Origin: Saccoglossus kowalevskii | Taxonomy: Eukaryota; Hemichordata; Enteropneusta; Harrimaniidae | Direction of reading: 5' to 3' | Length of the DNA: 64,000 nucleotides | Assembly (NCBI RefSeq): GCF_000003605.2 | Contig: NW_003133315.1 | Span: 1-64,000 of the forward strand | Shown: piece after piece, positions 26,473 to 36,655 of the stretch | Position numbering within the stretch: position 1 is the stretch's first letter | How the letters are laid out: every line of letters begins with the position of its first letter | The notes under the pieces: generated by a model | The model's database searches: none | Seen by the model: the letters and a program-made list of their open reading frames with translations, nothing else | Told to the model about the DNA's origin: nothing | Position numbers and translations under genes: made by a program

Positions 26473-27410
26473 CTAAGTCATCGTCATGACACCCCCGCAG
26501 TTAAATTTCGAAAACAATAAGTAAATGTATCGAGAATGCCTCATAAATAAGCAGATTATCACAACAGCCAACCGAAAATTCGACAACAAACTGCTTACAA
26601 AGTTGTGAAAAGCGATTGCAAAGTTGCTTGTTTCAATCGGTATTGTTACCTGAGATATCATATTAACAATTACCATAGTTAAAAGTTCGAAAATGTGTAT
26701 AAATATTTCGTGAATTGCTGTTAAATTACCGTAGTGTTACTCCGAGTAAGTAGAGGTCATAGGTCAAATATGGAAGGTACTTTGTGCCAGCGATAACGAT
26801 TTTAAAACATTTAAAAACATAAAATACCCGCCAATTTGGCTTAACTTCAAATAATTCATGTAGCTCTATGTTTAGATGACCGCCAAAAGTTGAAAGTAAA
26901 GCGCGATCGGGCGTGGTTAGTACTTGCATGGGAGACTCCCTGAGTAAATGAGCCATTGATTTTTCTTTCATCACACTCACACACATAGTAAAGATATAAG
27001 GCAACGCTCCTGCATCCTTCCTTACTGTGATGGCAATTATTTATAGTGGACTTGTTGTAACTATTTTAATTAAGGAAAAGTTTTCAAATTCCTTCTAATT
27101 TTCTAGAACAAGTTGTAGATGCTGTCGGTACGTAGTAGGTTTTAAGATGTTAACACACCGTGTAAAGTTGTTCAAAGTGATTGCAAAGTTATGCAAAGTT
27201 ATTGCAAAGTTCGTTGATGTATTGGTATGTATGACCTAAGTTGTTGGCATATAGAAACGTGCAGTGGTAAAGTCGAACAATTTAATAAAAGCCAGTTCAA
27301 AGCAGCATATAGATGTTTACATGAACTCACTGTAAAATGTTAGAAAACAGCATGCAATGTTCAAGTAAAAAAGCGAAGTAAATTTTGGCGGAGTTGCTTG
27401 TATATTAAAC
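26473..27410 (+). repeat. Monomer 29, subfamily E, short form, mixed tail (938 bp)
   Basis: An E middle. GGACTTGTTG, TTATGCAAAG and AACGTGCAG match monomer 6, so the right half appears to come from a monomer-6-like unit. Confidence 0.96.
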
Positions 27411-28214
27411 CTAAGTCATCGTCATGACACCCCCGCAGTTAAATTTCGAAAACAATAAGTAAATGTATCGAGAATGCCTCATAAATAAGCAGATTATCAC
27501 AACAGCCAACCGAAAATTCTACAACAAACTGCTTACAAAGTTGTGAAAAGCGATTGCAAAGTTGCTTGTTTCAATCGGTATTGTTACCTGAGATATCATA
27601 TTAACAATTACCATAGTTAAAAGTTCGAAAATGTGGATAAATATTTCGTGAATTGTTGTTAAATTACCGTAGTGTTACTCCGAGTAAGTAGAGGTCATAG
27701 TAAAGCGCGATCGGGCGTGGTTAGTACTTGCATGGGAGACTCCCTGAGTAAATGAGCCATTGATTTTTCTTTCATCACACTCACACACATAGTAAAGATA
27801 TAAGGCAACGCTCCTGCATCCTTCCTTACTGTGATGGCAATTATTTATAGTGGACTTTTTGTAACTATTTTAATTAAGGAAAAGTTTTCAAATTCCTTCT
27901 AATTTTCTAGAACAAGTTGTAGATGCTGTCGGTACGTAGTAGGTTTTAAGATGTTAACACACCGTGTAAAGTTGTTCAAAGTGATTGCAAAGTTATGGAA
28001 AGTTATTGCAAAGTTCGTTGATGTATTGGTATGTATGACCTAAGTTGTTGGCATATAGAAACGCGCAGTGGTAAAGTCGAACAATTTAATAAAAGCCAGT
28101 TCAAAGCAGCATATAGATGTTTACATGAACTCACTGTAAAATGTTAGAAAACAGCATGCAATGTTCAAGTAAAAAAGCGAAAGAAAATTTGGCGGAGTTG
28201 CTTGTATATTAAAC
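27411..28214 (+). repeat. Monomer 30, internal 134-bp deletion, short form, tail T (804 bp)
   Basis: The unit runs from GAGGTCATAG (ending 27,700) straight into TAAAGCGCGATCGG (from 27,701), skipping 134 bp of the variable middle. Both breakpoints share the bases AG, a minimal microhomology. ATGTGGATAAAT matches monomer 6. AAATTCTACAAC creates a stop in the 67-codon frame. Confidence 0.96.
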
Positions 28215-29152
28215 CTAAGTCATCGTCATGACACCCCCGCAGTTAAATTTCGAAAACAATAAGTAAATGTATCGAGAATGCCTCATAAATAAGCAGATTA
28301 TCACAACAGCCAACCGAAAATTCGACAACAAACTGCTTACAAAGTTGTGAAAAGCGATTGCAAAGTGGCTTGTTTCAATCGGTATTGTTACCTGAGATAT
28401 CATATTAACAATTACCATAGTTAAAAGTTCGAAAATGTGTATAAATATTTCGTGAATTGCTGTTAAATTACCGTAGTGTTACTCCGAGTAAGTAGAGGTC
28501 ATAGGTCAAATATGGAAGGTACTTTGTGCCAGCGATAACGATTTTAAAACATTTTAAATCATAAAATACCCGCCAATTTGGCTTAACTTTAAATAATTCA
28601 TGCAACTGTATGTTTAGATGACCGCCATAAGTTGAAAGTAAAGCGCGATCGGGCGTGGTTAGTACTTGCATGGGAGACTCCCTGAGTAAATGAGCCATTG
28701 ATTTTTCTTTCATCACACTCACACACATAGTAAAGATATAAGGCAACGCTCCTGCATCCTTCCTTACTGTGATGGCAATTATTTATAGTGGACTTTTTGT
28801 AACTATTTTAATTAAGGAAAAGTTTTCAAATTCCTTCTAATTTTCTAGAACAAGTTGTAGATGCTGTCGGTACGTAGTACGTTTTAAGATGTTAACACAC
28901 CGTGTAAAGTTGTTCAAAGTGATTGCAAAGTTATGGAAAGTTATTGCAAAGTTCGTTGATGTATTGGTATGTATGACCTAAGTTGTTGGCATATAGAAAC
29001 GCGCAGTGGTAAAGTCGAACAATTTAATAAAAGCCAGTTCAAAGCAGCATATAGATGTTTACATGAACTCACTGTAAAATGTTAGAAAACAGCATGCAAT
29101 GTTCAAGTAAAAAAGCGAAGGAAATTTTGGCGGAGTTGCTTGTATATTAAAC
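28215..29152 (+). repeat. Monomer 31, subfamily Y, short form, tail T (938 bp)
   Basis: An isolated Y unit with TTTTAAATCATAAAAT. GCAACTGTATG is shared with monomer 35, and GTAGTACGTTTT with the end of monomer 25. Confidence 0.96.
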
Positions 29153-30090
29153 CTAAGTCATCATCATGACACCCCCGCAGTTAAATTTCGAAAACAATAA
29201 GTAAATGTATCGAGAATGCCTCATAAATAAGCAGATTATCACAACAGCCAACCGAAAATTCGACAACAAACTGCTTACAAAGTTGTGAAAAGCGATTGCA
29301 AAGTGGCTTGTTTCAATCGGTATTGTTACCTGAGGTATCATATTAACAATTACCATAGTTAAAAGTTCGAAAATGTGTATAAATATTTCGTGAATTGCTG
29401 TTAAATTACCGTAGTGTTACTCCGAGTAAGTAGAGGTCATAGGTCAAATATAGAAGGTACTTTGTGCCAGCGATAATGATGTTAAAACATTTAAAAACAT
29501 GAAATACCCGCCAATTCGGATTAACTTTAAATAATTCATGCAGCTGTGTGTTTAGATGACCGCCAAAAGTTGAAAGTAAAGCGCGATCGGGCGTGGTTAG
29601 TACTTGCATGGGAGACTCCATGAGTAAATGAGCCATTGATTTTTCTTTCATTACACTCACACACATAGTAAAGATATAAGGCAACGCTCCTGCATCCTTC
29701 CTTACTGTGATGGCAATTATTTATAGTGGACTTTTTGTAACTATTTTAATTAAGGAAAAGTTTTCAAATTCCTTCTAATTTTCTAGAACAAGTTGTAGAT
29801 GCTGTCGGTACGTAGTAGGTTTTAAGATGTTAACACACCGTGTAAAGTTGTTCAAAGTGATTGCAAAGTTATGGAAAGTTATTGCAAAGTTCGTTGATGT
29901 ATTGGTATGTATGACCTAAGTTGTTGGCATATAGAAACGCGCAGTGGTAAAGTCGAACAATTTAATAAAAGCCAGTTCAAAGCAGCATATAGATGTTTAC
30001 ATGAACTCACTGTAAAATGTTAGAAAACAGCATGCAATGTTCAAGTAAAAAAGCGAAGGAAATTTTGGCGGAGTTGCTTGTATATTAAAC
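29153..30090 (+). repeat. Monomer 32, subfamily N, short form, tail T (938 bp)
   Basis: One of only two N units without the 10-bp step (the other is monomer 60), so the N middle has been joined to a short-form right half. GAGGTATC is shared with monomer 8. GTCATCATCATG is private. Confidence 0.96.
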
Positions 30091-31028
30091 CTAAGTCATC
30101 GTCATGACACCCCCGCAGTTAAATTTCGAAAACAATAAGTAAATGTATCGAGAATGCCTCATAAATAAGCAGATTATCACAACAGCCAACCGAAAATTCG
30201 ACAACAAACTGCTTACAAAGTTGTGAAAAGCGATTGCAAAGTTGCTTGTTTCAATCGGTATTGTTACCTGAGATATTATATTCACAATTCCCATAGTTAA
30301 AAGTTCGAAAATGTGTATAAATATTTCGTGAATTGCTGTTAAATTACCGTAGTGTTACTCCGAGTAAGTAGAGGTCATAGGTCAAATATGGAAGGTACTT
30401 TGTGCCAGCGATAACGATTTTAAAACATTTAAAAACATAAAATACCCGCCAATTTGGCTTAACTTTAAATAATTCATGCAGCTGTATGTTTAGATGACCG
30501 CCAAAAGTTGAAAGTAAAGCGCGATCGGGCGTGGTTAGTACTTGCATGGGAGACTCCCTGAGTAAATGAGCCATTGATTTTTCTTTCATCACACTCACAC
30601 ACATAGTAAAGATATAAGGCAACGCTCCTGCATCCTTCCTTACTGTGATGGCAATTATTTATAGTGGACTTTTTGTAACTATTTTAATTAAGGAAAAGTT
30701 TTCAAATTCCTTCTAATTTTCTAGAACAAGTTGTAGATGCTGTCGGTACGTAGTAGGTTTTAAGATGTTAACACACCGTGTAAAGTTGTTCAAAGTGATT
30801 GCAAAGTTATGGAAAGTTATTGCAAAGTTCGTTGATGTATTAGTATGTATGACCTAAGTTGTTGGCATATAGAAACGCGCAGTGGTAAAGTCGAACAATT
30901 TAATAAAAGCCAGTTCAAAGCAGCATATAGATGTTTACATGAACTCACTGTAAAATGTTAGAAAACAGCATGCAATGTTCAAGTAAAAAAGCGAAGGAAA
31001 TTTTGGCGGAGTTGCTTGTATATTAAAC
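30091..31028 (+). repeat. Monomer 33, subfamily Q, short form, tail T (938 bp)
   Basis: Private cluster of substitutions GATATTATATTCACAATTCC. TGTATTAGTATG is shared with the end of monomer 60. Confidence 0.96.
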
Positions 31029-31087
31029 CTAAGTCATCGTCATGACACCCCCGCAGTTAAATTTCGAAAACAGTAAGTAAATGTATC

Positions 31088-31129
31088 GAGAATGCCTCAT
31101 AAATAAGCAGATTATCACAACAGCCAACC
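31088..31129. other. Nearly invariant block of the monomer
   Basis: By eye this 42-bp stretch (GAATGCCTCATAAATAAGC through CAGCCAACC) is unchanged in almost every unit; exceptions include TCACTACAG (13.4 and 47.1 kb), GCAGTTTATC (50.8 kb), GCCCCATAAAT (53.7 kb) and AGCTAACCG (15.3 and 16.2 kb). Conserved blocks in satellites can be protein-binding sites; that is inference here. Confidence 0.6.
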
Positions 31130-31154
31130 GAAAATTCGACAACAAACTGCTTAC

Positions 31155-31181
31155 AAAGTTGTGAAAAGCGATTGCAAAGTT
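31155..31181 (+). repeat. 27-bp internal repeat, copy 1
   Basis: Matches 31,720-31,746 at 24 of 27 bases in direct orientation, 565 bp apart within one monomer. The core is AAAGTTGT, then AAAG, then GATTGCAAAGTT. Confidence 0.8.
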
Positions 31182-31253
31182 GCTTGTTTCAATCGGTATT
31201 GTTACCTGAGATATCATATTAACAATTACCATAGTTAAAAGTTCGAAAATGTG

Positions 31254-31261
31254 TATAAATA
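31254..31261 (+). promoter_or_regulatory. TATAAATA, plus strand (possible TATA box)
   Basis: An exact TATAAATA lies in GTGTATAAATATTTCG and is present in nearly every unit; monomers 6 and 30 have GGATAAAT instead. In 65% AT DNA such an octamer is not rare, so promoter function is only a possibility. Confidence 0.2.
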
Positions 31262-31353
31262 TTTCGTGAATTGCTGTTAAATTACCGTAGTGTTACTCCG
31301 AGTAAGTAGAGGTCATAGGTCAAATATGGAAGGTACTTTGTGCCAGCGATAAC

Positions 31354-31380
31354 GATTTTAAAACATTTAAAAACATAAAA
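31354..31380. other. Closely spaced A/T tracts (possible bent DNA)
   Basis: ATTTTAAAAC, ATTTAAAAAC and ATAAAAT follow one another with A-tract centres about 7-10 bp apart. Tracts near helical spacing are known to curve DNA. The tracts are kept in most units; Y units replace one A with T (AAATCAT). Confidence 0.4.
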
Positions 31381-31456
31381 TACCCGCCAATTTGGCTTAA
31401 CTTTAAATAATTCATGCAGCTGTATGTTTAGATGACCGCCAAAAGTTGAAAGTAAA

Positions 31457-31469
31457 GCGCGATCGGGCG
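31457..31469. other. CpG-dense core with CGATCG palindrome
   Basis: GCGCGATCGGGCG holds four CpG in 13 bp inside otherwise AT-rich DNA and is kept in nearly all units. Losses: GCGATATGGCG in unit 4, GCATAGGGCG in unit 38, and GCGATTGGGC in units 41, 56 and 66. Confidence 0.7.
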
Positions 31470-31485
31470 TGGTTAGTACTTGCAT

Positions 31486-31496
31486 GGGAGACTCCC
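31486..31496. other. 11-bp inverted repeat GGGAG-A-CTCCC
   Basis: A perfect inverted repeat around a single A, kept in most units. N units read CTCCATGAG just after it. Units 16 and 22 have the central A changed to T together with a G-to-A change. Confidence 0.7.
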
Positions 31497-31593
31497 TGAG
31501 TAAATGAGCCATTGATTTTTCTTTCATCACACTCACACACATAGTAAAGATATAAGGCAACGCTCCTGCATCCTTCCTTACTGTGATGGCAAT

Positions 31594-31601
31594 TATTTAT
31601 A
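31594..31601 (-). promoter_or_regulatory. TATAAATA, minus strand (possible TATA box)
   Basis: TTATTTATAG reads TATAAATA on the minus strand, 34-41 bp upstream of the first codon of the 92-codon frame. It is lost or changed in units 8, 27, 38, 51, 54, 56 and 66. It faces the plus-strand TATAAATA 340 bp away. Weak evidence. Confidence 0.2.
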
Positions 31602-31656
31602 GTGGACTTTTTGTAACTATTTTAATTAAGGAAAAGTTTTCAAATTCCTTCTAATT

Positions 31657-31664
31657 TTCTAGAA
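31657..31664. other. TTCTAGAA palindrome
   Basis: An 8-bp palindrome matching one inverted pair of heat-shock-element pentamers (nTTCnnGAAn). A functional element normally needs three pentamers and no third is in register, so I do not call an HSE. Present in almost all units; unit 51 has TCTCTAGAAC. Confidence 0.5.
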
Positions 31665-31719
31665 CAAGTTGTAGATGCTGTCGGTACGTAGTAGGTTTTA
31701 AGATGTTAACACACCGTGT

Positions 31720-31769
31720 AAAGTTGTTCAAAGTGATTGCAAAGTTATGGAAAGTTATTGCAAAGTTCG
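31720..31769 (+). repeat. AAAGT mini-repeat with 10/11-bp spacing (includes 27-bp repeat copy 2)
   Basis: AAAGT starts at 31,720, 31,730, 31,741, 31,751 and 31,762: spacings 10, 11, 10, 11. This can be read as about two and a half 21-bp units ending in ATTGC, plus a final AAAGTTCG. Units 57 and 67 lack one 10-bp element and unit 5 lacks a base, as slippage would produce. The first 27 bases are the second copy of the internal repeat at 31,155. Confidence 0.9.
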
Positions 31770-31966
31770 TTGATGTATTGGTATGTATGACCTAAGTTGT
31801 TGGCATATAGAAACGCGCAGTGGTAAAGTCGAACAATTTAATAAAAGCCAGTTCAAAGCAGCATATAGATGTTTACATGAACTCACTGTAAAATGTTAGA
31901 AAACAGCATGCAATGTTCAAGTAAAAAAGCGAAAGAAAATTTGGCGGAGTTGCTTGTATATTAAAC

Positions 31967-32904
31967 CTAAGTCATCGTCATGACACCCCCGCAGTTAAAT
32001 TTCGAAAACAATAAGTAAATGTATCGAGAATGCCTCATAAATAAGCAGATTATCACAACAGCCAACCGAAAATTCGACAACAAACTGCTTACAAAGTTGT
32101 GAAAAGCGATTGCAAAGTGGCTTGTTTCAATCGGTATTGTTACCTGAGATATCATATTAACAATTACCATAGTTAAAAGTTCGAAAATGTGTATAAATAT
32201 TTCGTGAATTGCTGTTAAATTACCGTAGTGTTACTCCGAGTAAGTAGAGGTCATAGGTCAAATATGGAAGGTACTTTGTGCCAGCGATAACGATTTTAAA
32301 ACATTTAAAAACATAAAATACCCGCCAATTTGGCTTAACTTTAAATAATTCATGCAACTGTATGTTTAGATGACCGCCAAAAGTTGAAAGTAAAGCGCGA
32401 TCGGGCGTGGTTAGTACTTGCATGGGAGACTCCCTGAGTAAGTGAGCCATTGATTTTTCTTTCATCACACTCACACACATAGTAAAGATATAAGGCAACG
32501 CTCCTGCATCCTTCCTTACTGTGATGGCAATTATTTATAGTGGACTTTTTGTAACTATTTTAATTAAGGAAAAGTTTTCAAATTCCTTCTAATTTTCTAG
32601 AACAAGTTGTATATGCTGTCGGTACGTAGTAGGTTTTAAGATGTTAACACACCGTGTAAAGTTGTTCAAAGTGATTGCAAAGTTATGGAAAGTTATTGCA
32701 AAGTTCGTTGATGTATTGGTATGTATGACCTAAGTTGTTGGCATATAGAAACGCGCAGTGGTAAAGTCGAACAATTTAATAAAAGCCAGTTCAAAGCAGC
32801 ATATAGATGTTTACATGAACTCACTGTAAAATGTTAAAAAACAGCATGCAATGTTCAAGTAAAAAAGCGAAGGAAATTTTGGCGGAGTTGCTTGTATATT
32901 AAAC
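31967..32904 (+). repeat. Monomer 35, subfamily Q, short form, tail T (938 bp)
   Basis: GAGTAAGTGAGCC, TGTATATGCTG and GTTAAAAAACAGC are shared with monomer 68 at a constant spacing of 31,029. GCAACTGTATG links it to monomer 31. Confidence 0.96.
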
Positions 32905-33842
32905 CTAAGTCATCGTCATGACACCCCCGCAGTTAAATTTCGAAAACAATAAGTAAATGTATCGAGAATGCCTCATAAATAAGCAGATTATCACAACAGC
33001 CAACCGAAAATTCGACAACAAACTGCTTACAAAGTTGTGAAAAGCGATTGCAAAGTGGCTTGTTTCAATCGGTATTGTTACCTGAGATATCATATTAACA
33101 ATTACCATAGTTAAAAGTTCGAAAATGTGTATAAATATTTCGTGAATTGCTGTTAAATTACCGTAGTGTTACTCCGAGTAAGTAGAGGTCATAGGTCAAA
33201 TATGGAAGGTACTTTGTGCCAGCGATAACGATTTTAAAACATTTAAAAACATAAAATACCCGCCAATTTGGCTTAACTTTAAATAATTCATGCAGCTGTA
33301 TGTTTAGATGACCGCCAAAAGTTGAAAGTAAAGCGCGATCGGGCGTGGTTAGTACTTGCATGGGAGACTCCCTGAGTAAATGAGCCATTGATTTTTCTTT
33401 CATCACACCCACACACATAGTAGAGATATAAGGCAACGCTCCTGCATCCTTCCTTACTGTGATGGCAATTATTTATAGTGGACTTTTTGTAACTATTTTA
33501 ATTAAGGAAAAGTTTTCAAATTCCTTCTAATTTTCTAGAACAAGTTGTAGATGCTGTCGGTACGTAGTAGGTTTTAAGATGTTAACACACCGTGTAAAGT
33601 TGTTCAAAGTGATTGCAAAGTTATGGAAAGTTATTGCAAAGTTCGTTGATGTATTGGTATGTATGACCTAAGTTGTTGGCATATAGAAACGCGCAGTGGT
33701 AAAGTCGAACAATTTAATAAAAGCCAGTTCAAAGCAGCATATAGATGTTTACATGAACTCACTGTAAAATGTTAGAAAACAGCATGCAATGTTCAAGTAA
33801 AAAAGCGAAGGAAATGTTGGCGGAGTTGCTTGTATATTAAAC
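32905..33842 (+). repeat. Monomer 36, subfamily Q, short form, tail T (938 bp)
   Basis: Last unit of the 30.1-33.8 kb Q block. TAGTAGAGATAT is shared with monomer 20. CACACCCACACAC is private. The right end changes to GAAATGTTGGCGG, the E-block junction type. Confidence 0.96.
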
Positions 33843-34780
33843 CTAAGTCATCGTCATGACACCCCCGTAGTTAAATTTCGAAAACAATAAGTAAATGTAT
33901 CGAGAATGCCTCATAAATAAGCAGATTATCACAACAGCCAACCGAAAATTCGACAACAAACTGCTTACAAAGTTGTGAAAAGCGATTGCAAAGTTGCTTG
34001 TTTCAATCGGTATTGTTACCTGAGATATCATATTAACAATTACCATAGTTAAAAGTTCGAAAATGTGTATAAATATTTCGTGAATTGCTGTTAAATTACC
34101 GTAGTGTTACTCCGAGTAAGTAGAGGTCATAGGTCAAATATGGAAGGTACTTTGTGCCAGCGATAACGATTTTAAAACATTTAAAAACATAAAATACCCG
34201 CCAATTTGGCTTAACTTCAAATAATTCATGTAGCTCTATGTTTAGATGACCGCCAAAAGTTGAAAGTAAAGCGCGATCGGGCGTGGTTAGTACTTGCATG
34301 GGAGACTCCCTGAGTAAATGAGCCATTGATTTTTCTTTCATCACACTCACACACATAGTAAAGATATAAGGCAACGCTCCTGCATGCTTCCTTACTGTGA
34401 TGGCAATTATTTATAGTGGACTTTTTGTAACTATTTTAATTAAGGAAAAGTTTTCAAATTCCTTCTAATTTTCTAGAACAAGTTGTAGATGCTGTCGGTA
34501 CGTAGTAGGTTTTAAGATGTTAACACACCGTGTAAAGTTGTTCAAAGTGATTGCAAAGTTATGGAAAGTTATTGCAAAGTTCGTTGATGTATTGGTATGT
34601 ATGACCTAAGTTGTTGGCATATAGAAACGCGCAGTGGTAAAGTCGAACAATTTAATAAAAGCCAGTTCAAAGCAGCATATAGATGTTTACATGAACTCAC
34701 TGTAAAATGTTAGAAAACAGCATGCAATGTTCAAGGGAAAAAGCGAAGGAAATTTTGGCGGAGTTGCTTGAATATTAAAC
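33843..34780 (+). repeat. Monomer 37, subfamily E, short form, tail T (938 bp)
   Basis: Start of the main E block. CCCCCGTAGTT recurs in monomers 24, 40, 44 and 49. GCATGCTTCC is shared with monomer 43, six units to the right. Its end has CAAGGGAAAAAGCG and CTTGAATATT. Confidence 0.96.
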
Positions 34781-35717
34781 CTAAGTCATCGTCATGACAC
34801 CCCCGCAGTTAAATTTCGAAAACAATAAGTAAATGTATCGAGAATGCCTCATAAATAAGCAGATTATCACAACAGCCAACCGAAAATTCGACAACAAACT
34901 GCTTACAAAGTTGTGAAAAGCGATTGCAAAGTTGCTTGTTTCAATCGGTATTGTTACCTGAGATATCATATTAACAATTACCATAGTTAAAAGTTCGACA
35001 ATGTGTATAAATATTTTGTGAATTGCTGTTAAATTACCGTAGTGTTACTCCGAGTAAGTAGAGGTCATAGGTCAAATATGGAAGGTACTTTGTGCCAGCG
35101 ATAACGATTTTAAAACATTTAAAAACATAAAATACCCGCCAATTTGGCTTAAATTCAAATAATTCATGTAGCTCTATGTTTAGATGACCGCCAAAAGTTG
35201 AAAGTAAAGCGCATAGGGCGTGGTTAGTACTTGCATGGGAGACTCCCTGAGTAAATGAGCCATTGATTTTTCTTTCATCACACTCACACACATAGTAAAG
35301 ATATAAGACAACGCTCCTGCATCCTTCCTTACTGTGATGGCAATTACTTATAGTGGACTTTTTGTAACTATTTTAATTAAGGAAAAGTTTTCAAATTCCT
35401 TCTAATTTTCTAGAACAAGTTGTAGATGCTGTCGGTACGTAGTAGGTTTTAAGATGTTAACACACCGTGTAAAGTTGTTCAAAGTGATTGCAAAGTTATG
35501 GAAAGTTATTGCAAAGTTCGTTGATGTATTGGTATGTATGACCTAAGTTGTTGGCATATAGAAACGCGCAGTGGTAAAGTCGAACAATTTAATAAAAGCC
35601 AGTTCAAAGCAGCATATAGATGTTTACATGAACTCACTGTAAAATGTTAGAAAACAGCATGCAATGTTCAAGGGAAAAAGCGAAGGAAATTTTGGCGGAG
35701 TTGCTTGAATATTAAAC
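34781..35717 (+). repeat. Monomer 38, subfamily E, short form, tail T (937 bp)
   Basis: GCGCATAGGGCG replaces the CpG-dense core and loses one base, shifting the 92-codon frame. GTTCGACAATG, TTAAATTCAAAT and ATTACTTATAG are further changes, making it one of the more diverged E units. Confidence 0.95.
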
Positions 35718-36655
35718 CTAAGTCATCGTCATGACAACCCCGCTGTTAAATTTCGAAAACAATAAGTAAATGTATCGAGAATGCCTCATAAATAAGCAGA
35801 TTATCACAACAGCCAACCGAAAATTCGACAACAAACTGCTTACAAAGTTGTGAAAAGCGATTGCAAAGTTGCTTGTTTCAATCGGTATTGTTACCTGAGA
35901 TATCATATTAACAATTACCATAGTTAAAAGTTCGAAAATGTGTATAAATATTTCGTGAATTGCTGTTAAATTACCGTAGTGTTACTCCGAGTAAGTAGAG
36001 GTCATAGGTCAAATATGGAAGGTACTTTGTGCCAGCGATAACGATTTTAAAACATTTTAAAACATAAAATACCCGCCAATTTGGCTTAACTTCAAATAAT
36101 TCATGTAGCTCTATGTTTAGATGACCGCCAAAAGTTGAAAGTAAAGCGCGATCGGGCGTGGTTAGTACTTGCATGGGAGACTCCCTGAGTAAATGAGCCA
36201 TTGATTTTTCTTTCATCACACTCACACACATAGTAAAGATATAAGGCAACGCTCCTGCATCCTTCCTTACTGTGATGGCAATTATTTATAGTGGACTTTT
36301 TGTAACTATTTTAATTAAGGAAAAGTTTTCAAATTCCTTCTAATTTTCTAGAACAAGTTGTAGATGCTGTCGGTACGTAGTAGGTTTTAAGATGTTAACA
36401 CACCGTGTAAAGTTGTTCAAAGTGATTGCAAAGTTATGGAAAGTTATTGCAAAGTTCGTTGATGTATTGGTATGTATGACCTAAGTTGTTGGCATATAGA
36501 AACGCGCAGTGGTAAAGTCGAACAATTTAATAAAAGCCAGTTCAAAGCAGCATATAGATGTTTACATGAACTCACTGTAAAATGTTAGAAAACAGCATGC
36601 AATGTTCAAGTAAAAAAGCGAAGGAAATGTTGGCGGAGTTGCTTGTATATTAAAC
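35718..36655 (+). repeat. Monomer 39, subfamily E, short form, tail T (938 bp)
   Basis: Preceded by CTTGAATATT as is monomer 38. GACAACCCCGCTG and ACATTTTAAAACAT are private. Confidence 0.96.

Larger units (their letters stand above)
31029..31232 (-). other. Recurrent 67-codon open frame in the monomer (not called a gene)
   Basis: The ATG-started minus-strand frame recurs in about 55 of the 69 unit starts. The peptide begins MVIVNMISQVTIP and has a hydrophobic stretch (LAVVIICLF near residues 36-44). I recognise no domain. Differences between units are mostly amino-acid changing (N/H, V/L, S/P, H/Q), with no excess of silent changes, and several units lose the frame by stops or indels. Frame conservation is explained by recent common ancestry of the units. 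I do not support a protein. Confidence 0.85.
31282..31560 (-). other. Recurrent 92-codon open frame in the monomer (not called a gene)
   Basis: The frame lies 49 bases upstream of the 67-codon frame on the same strand. Its first codon is TTG; the first ATG is codon 7 (at 31,542), leaving 86 codons beginning MCVSVMKEKSMAH. It is intact in about 42 of 68 units and absent from all G units and most C units. Subfamily differences (I/T, K/N, Y/H, P/L, R/M, Q/E, K/E) are nearly all replacements, the pattern expected without selection. No known domain is seen. Confidence 0.85.
31029..31966 (+). repeat. Monomer 34, subfamily Q, short form, tail T (938 bp); reference unit
   Basis: Used as the reference for the internal features below because it is close to the common sequence and free of indels. 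Hand count gives 332 G+C of 938 and about 30 CpG. AACAGTAAG is shared with monomers 5 and 61. Confidence 0.97.

Noticed and set aside
31029-31560. Treating each recurrent small open frame as a protein-coding gene (well over 100 candidates across the window)
   Set aside because: They repeat with the satellite period, show mainly replacement differences, are lost in many units, one begins with TTG, and no domain is recognisable.
31657-31664. Heat-shock element at TTCTAGAA
   Set aside because: Only one inverted pair of pentamers; the third pentamer needed for a convincing element is absent.
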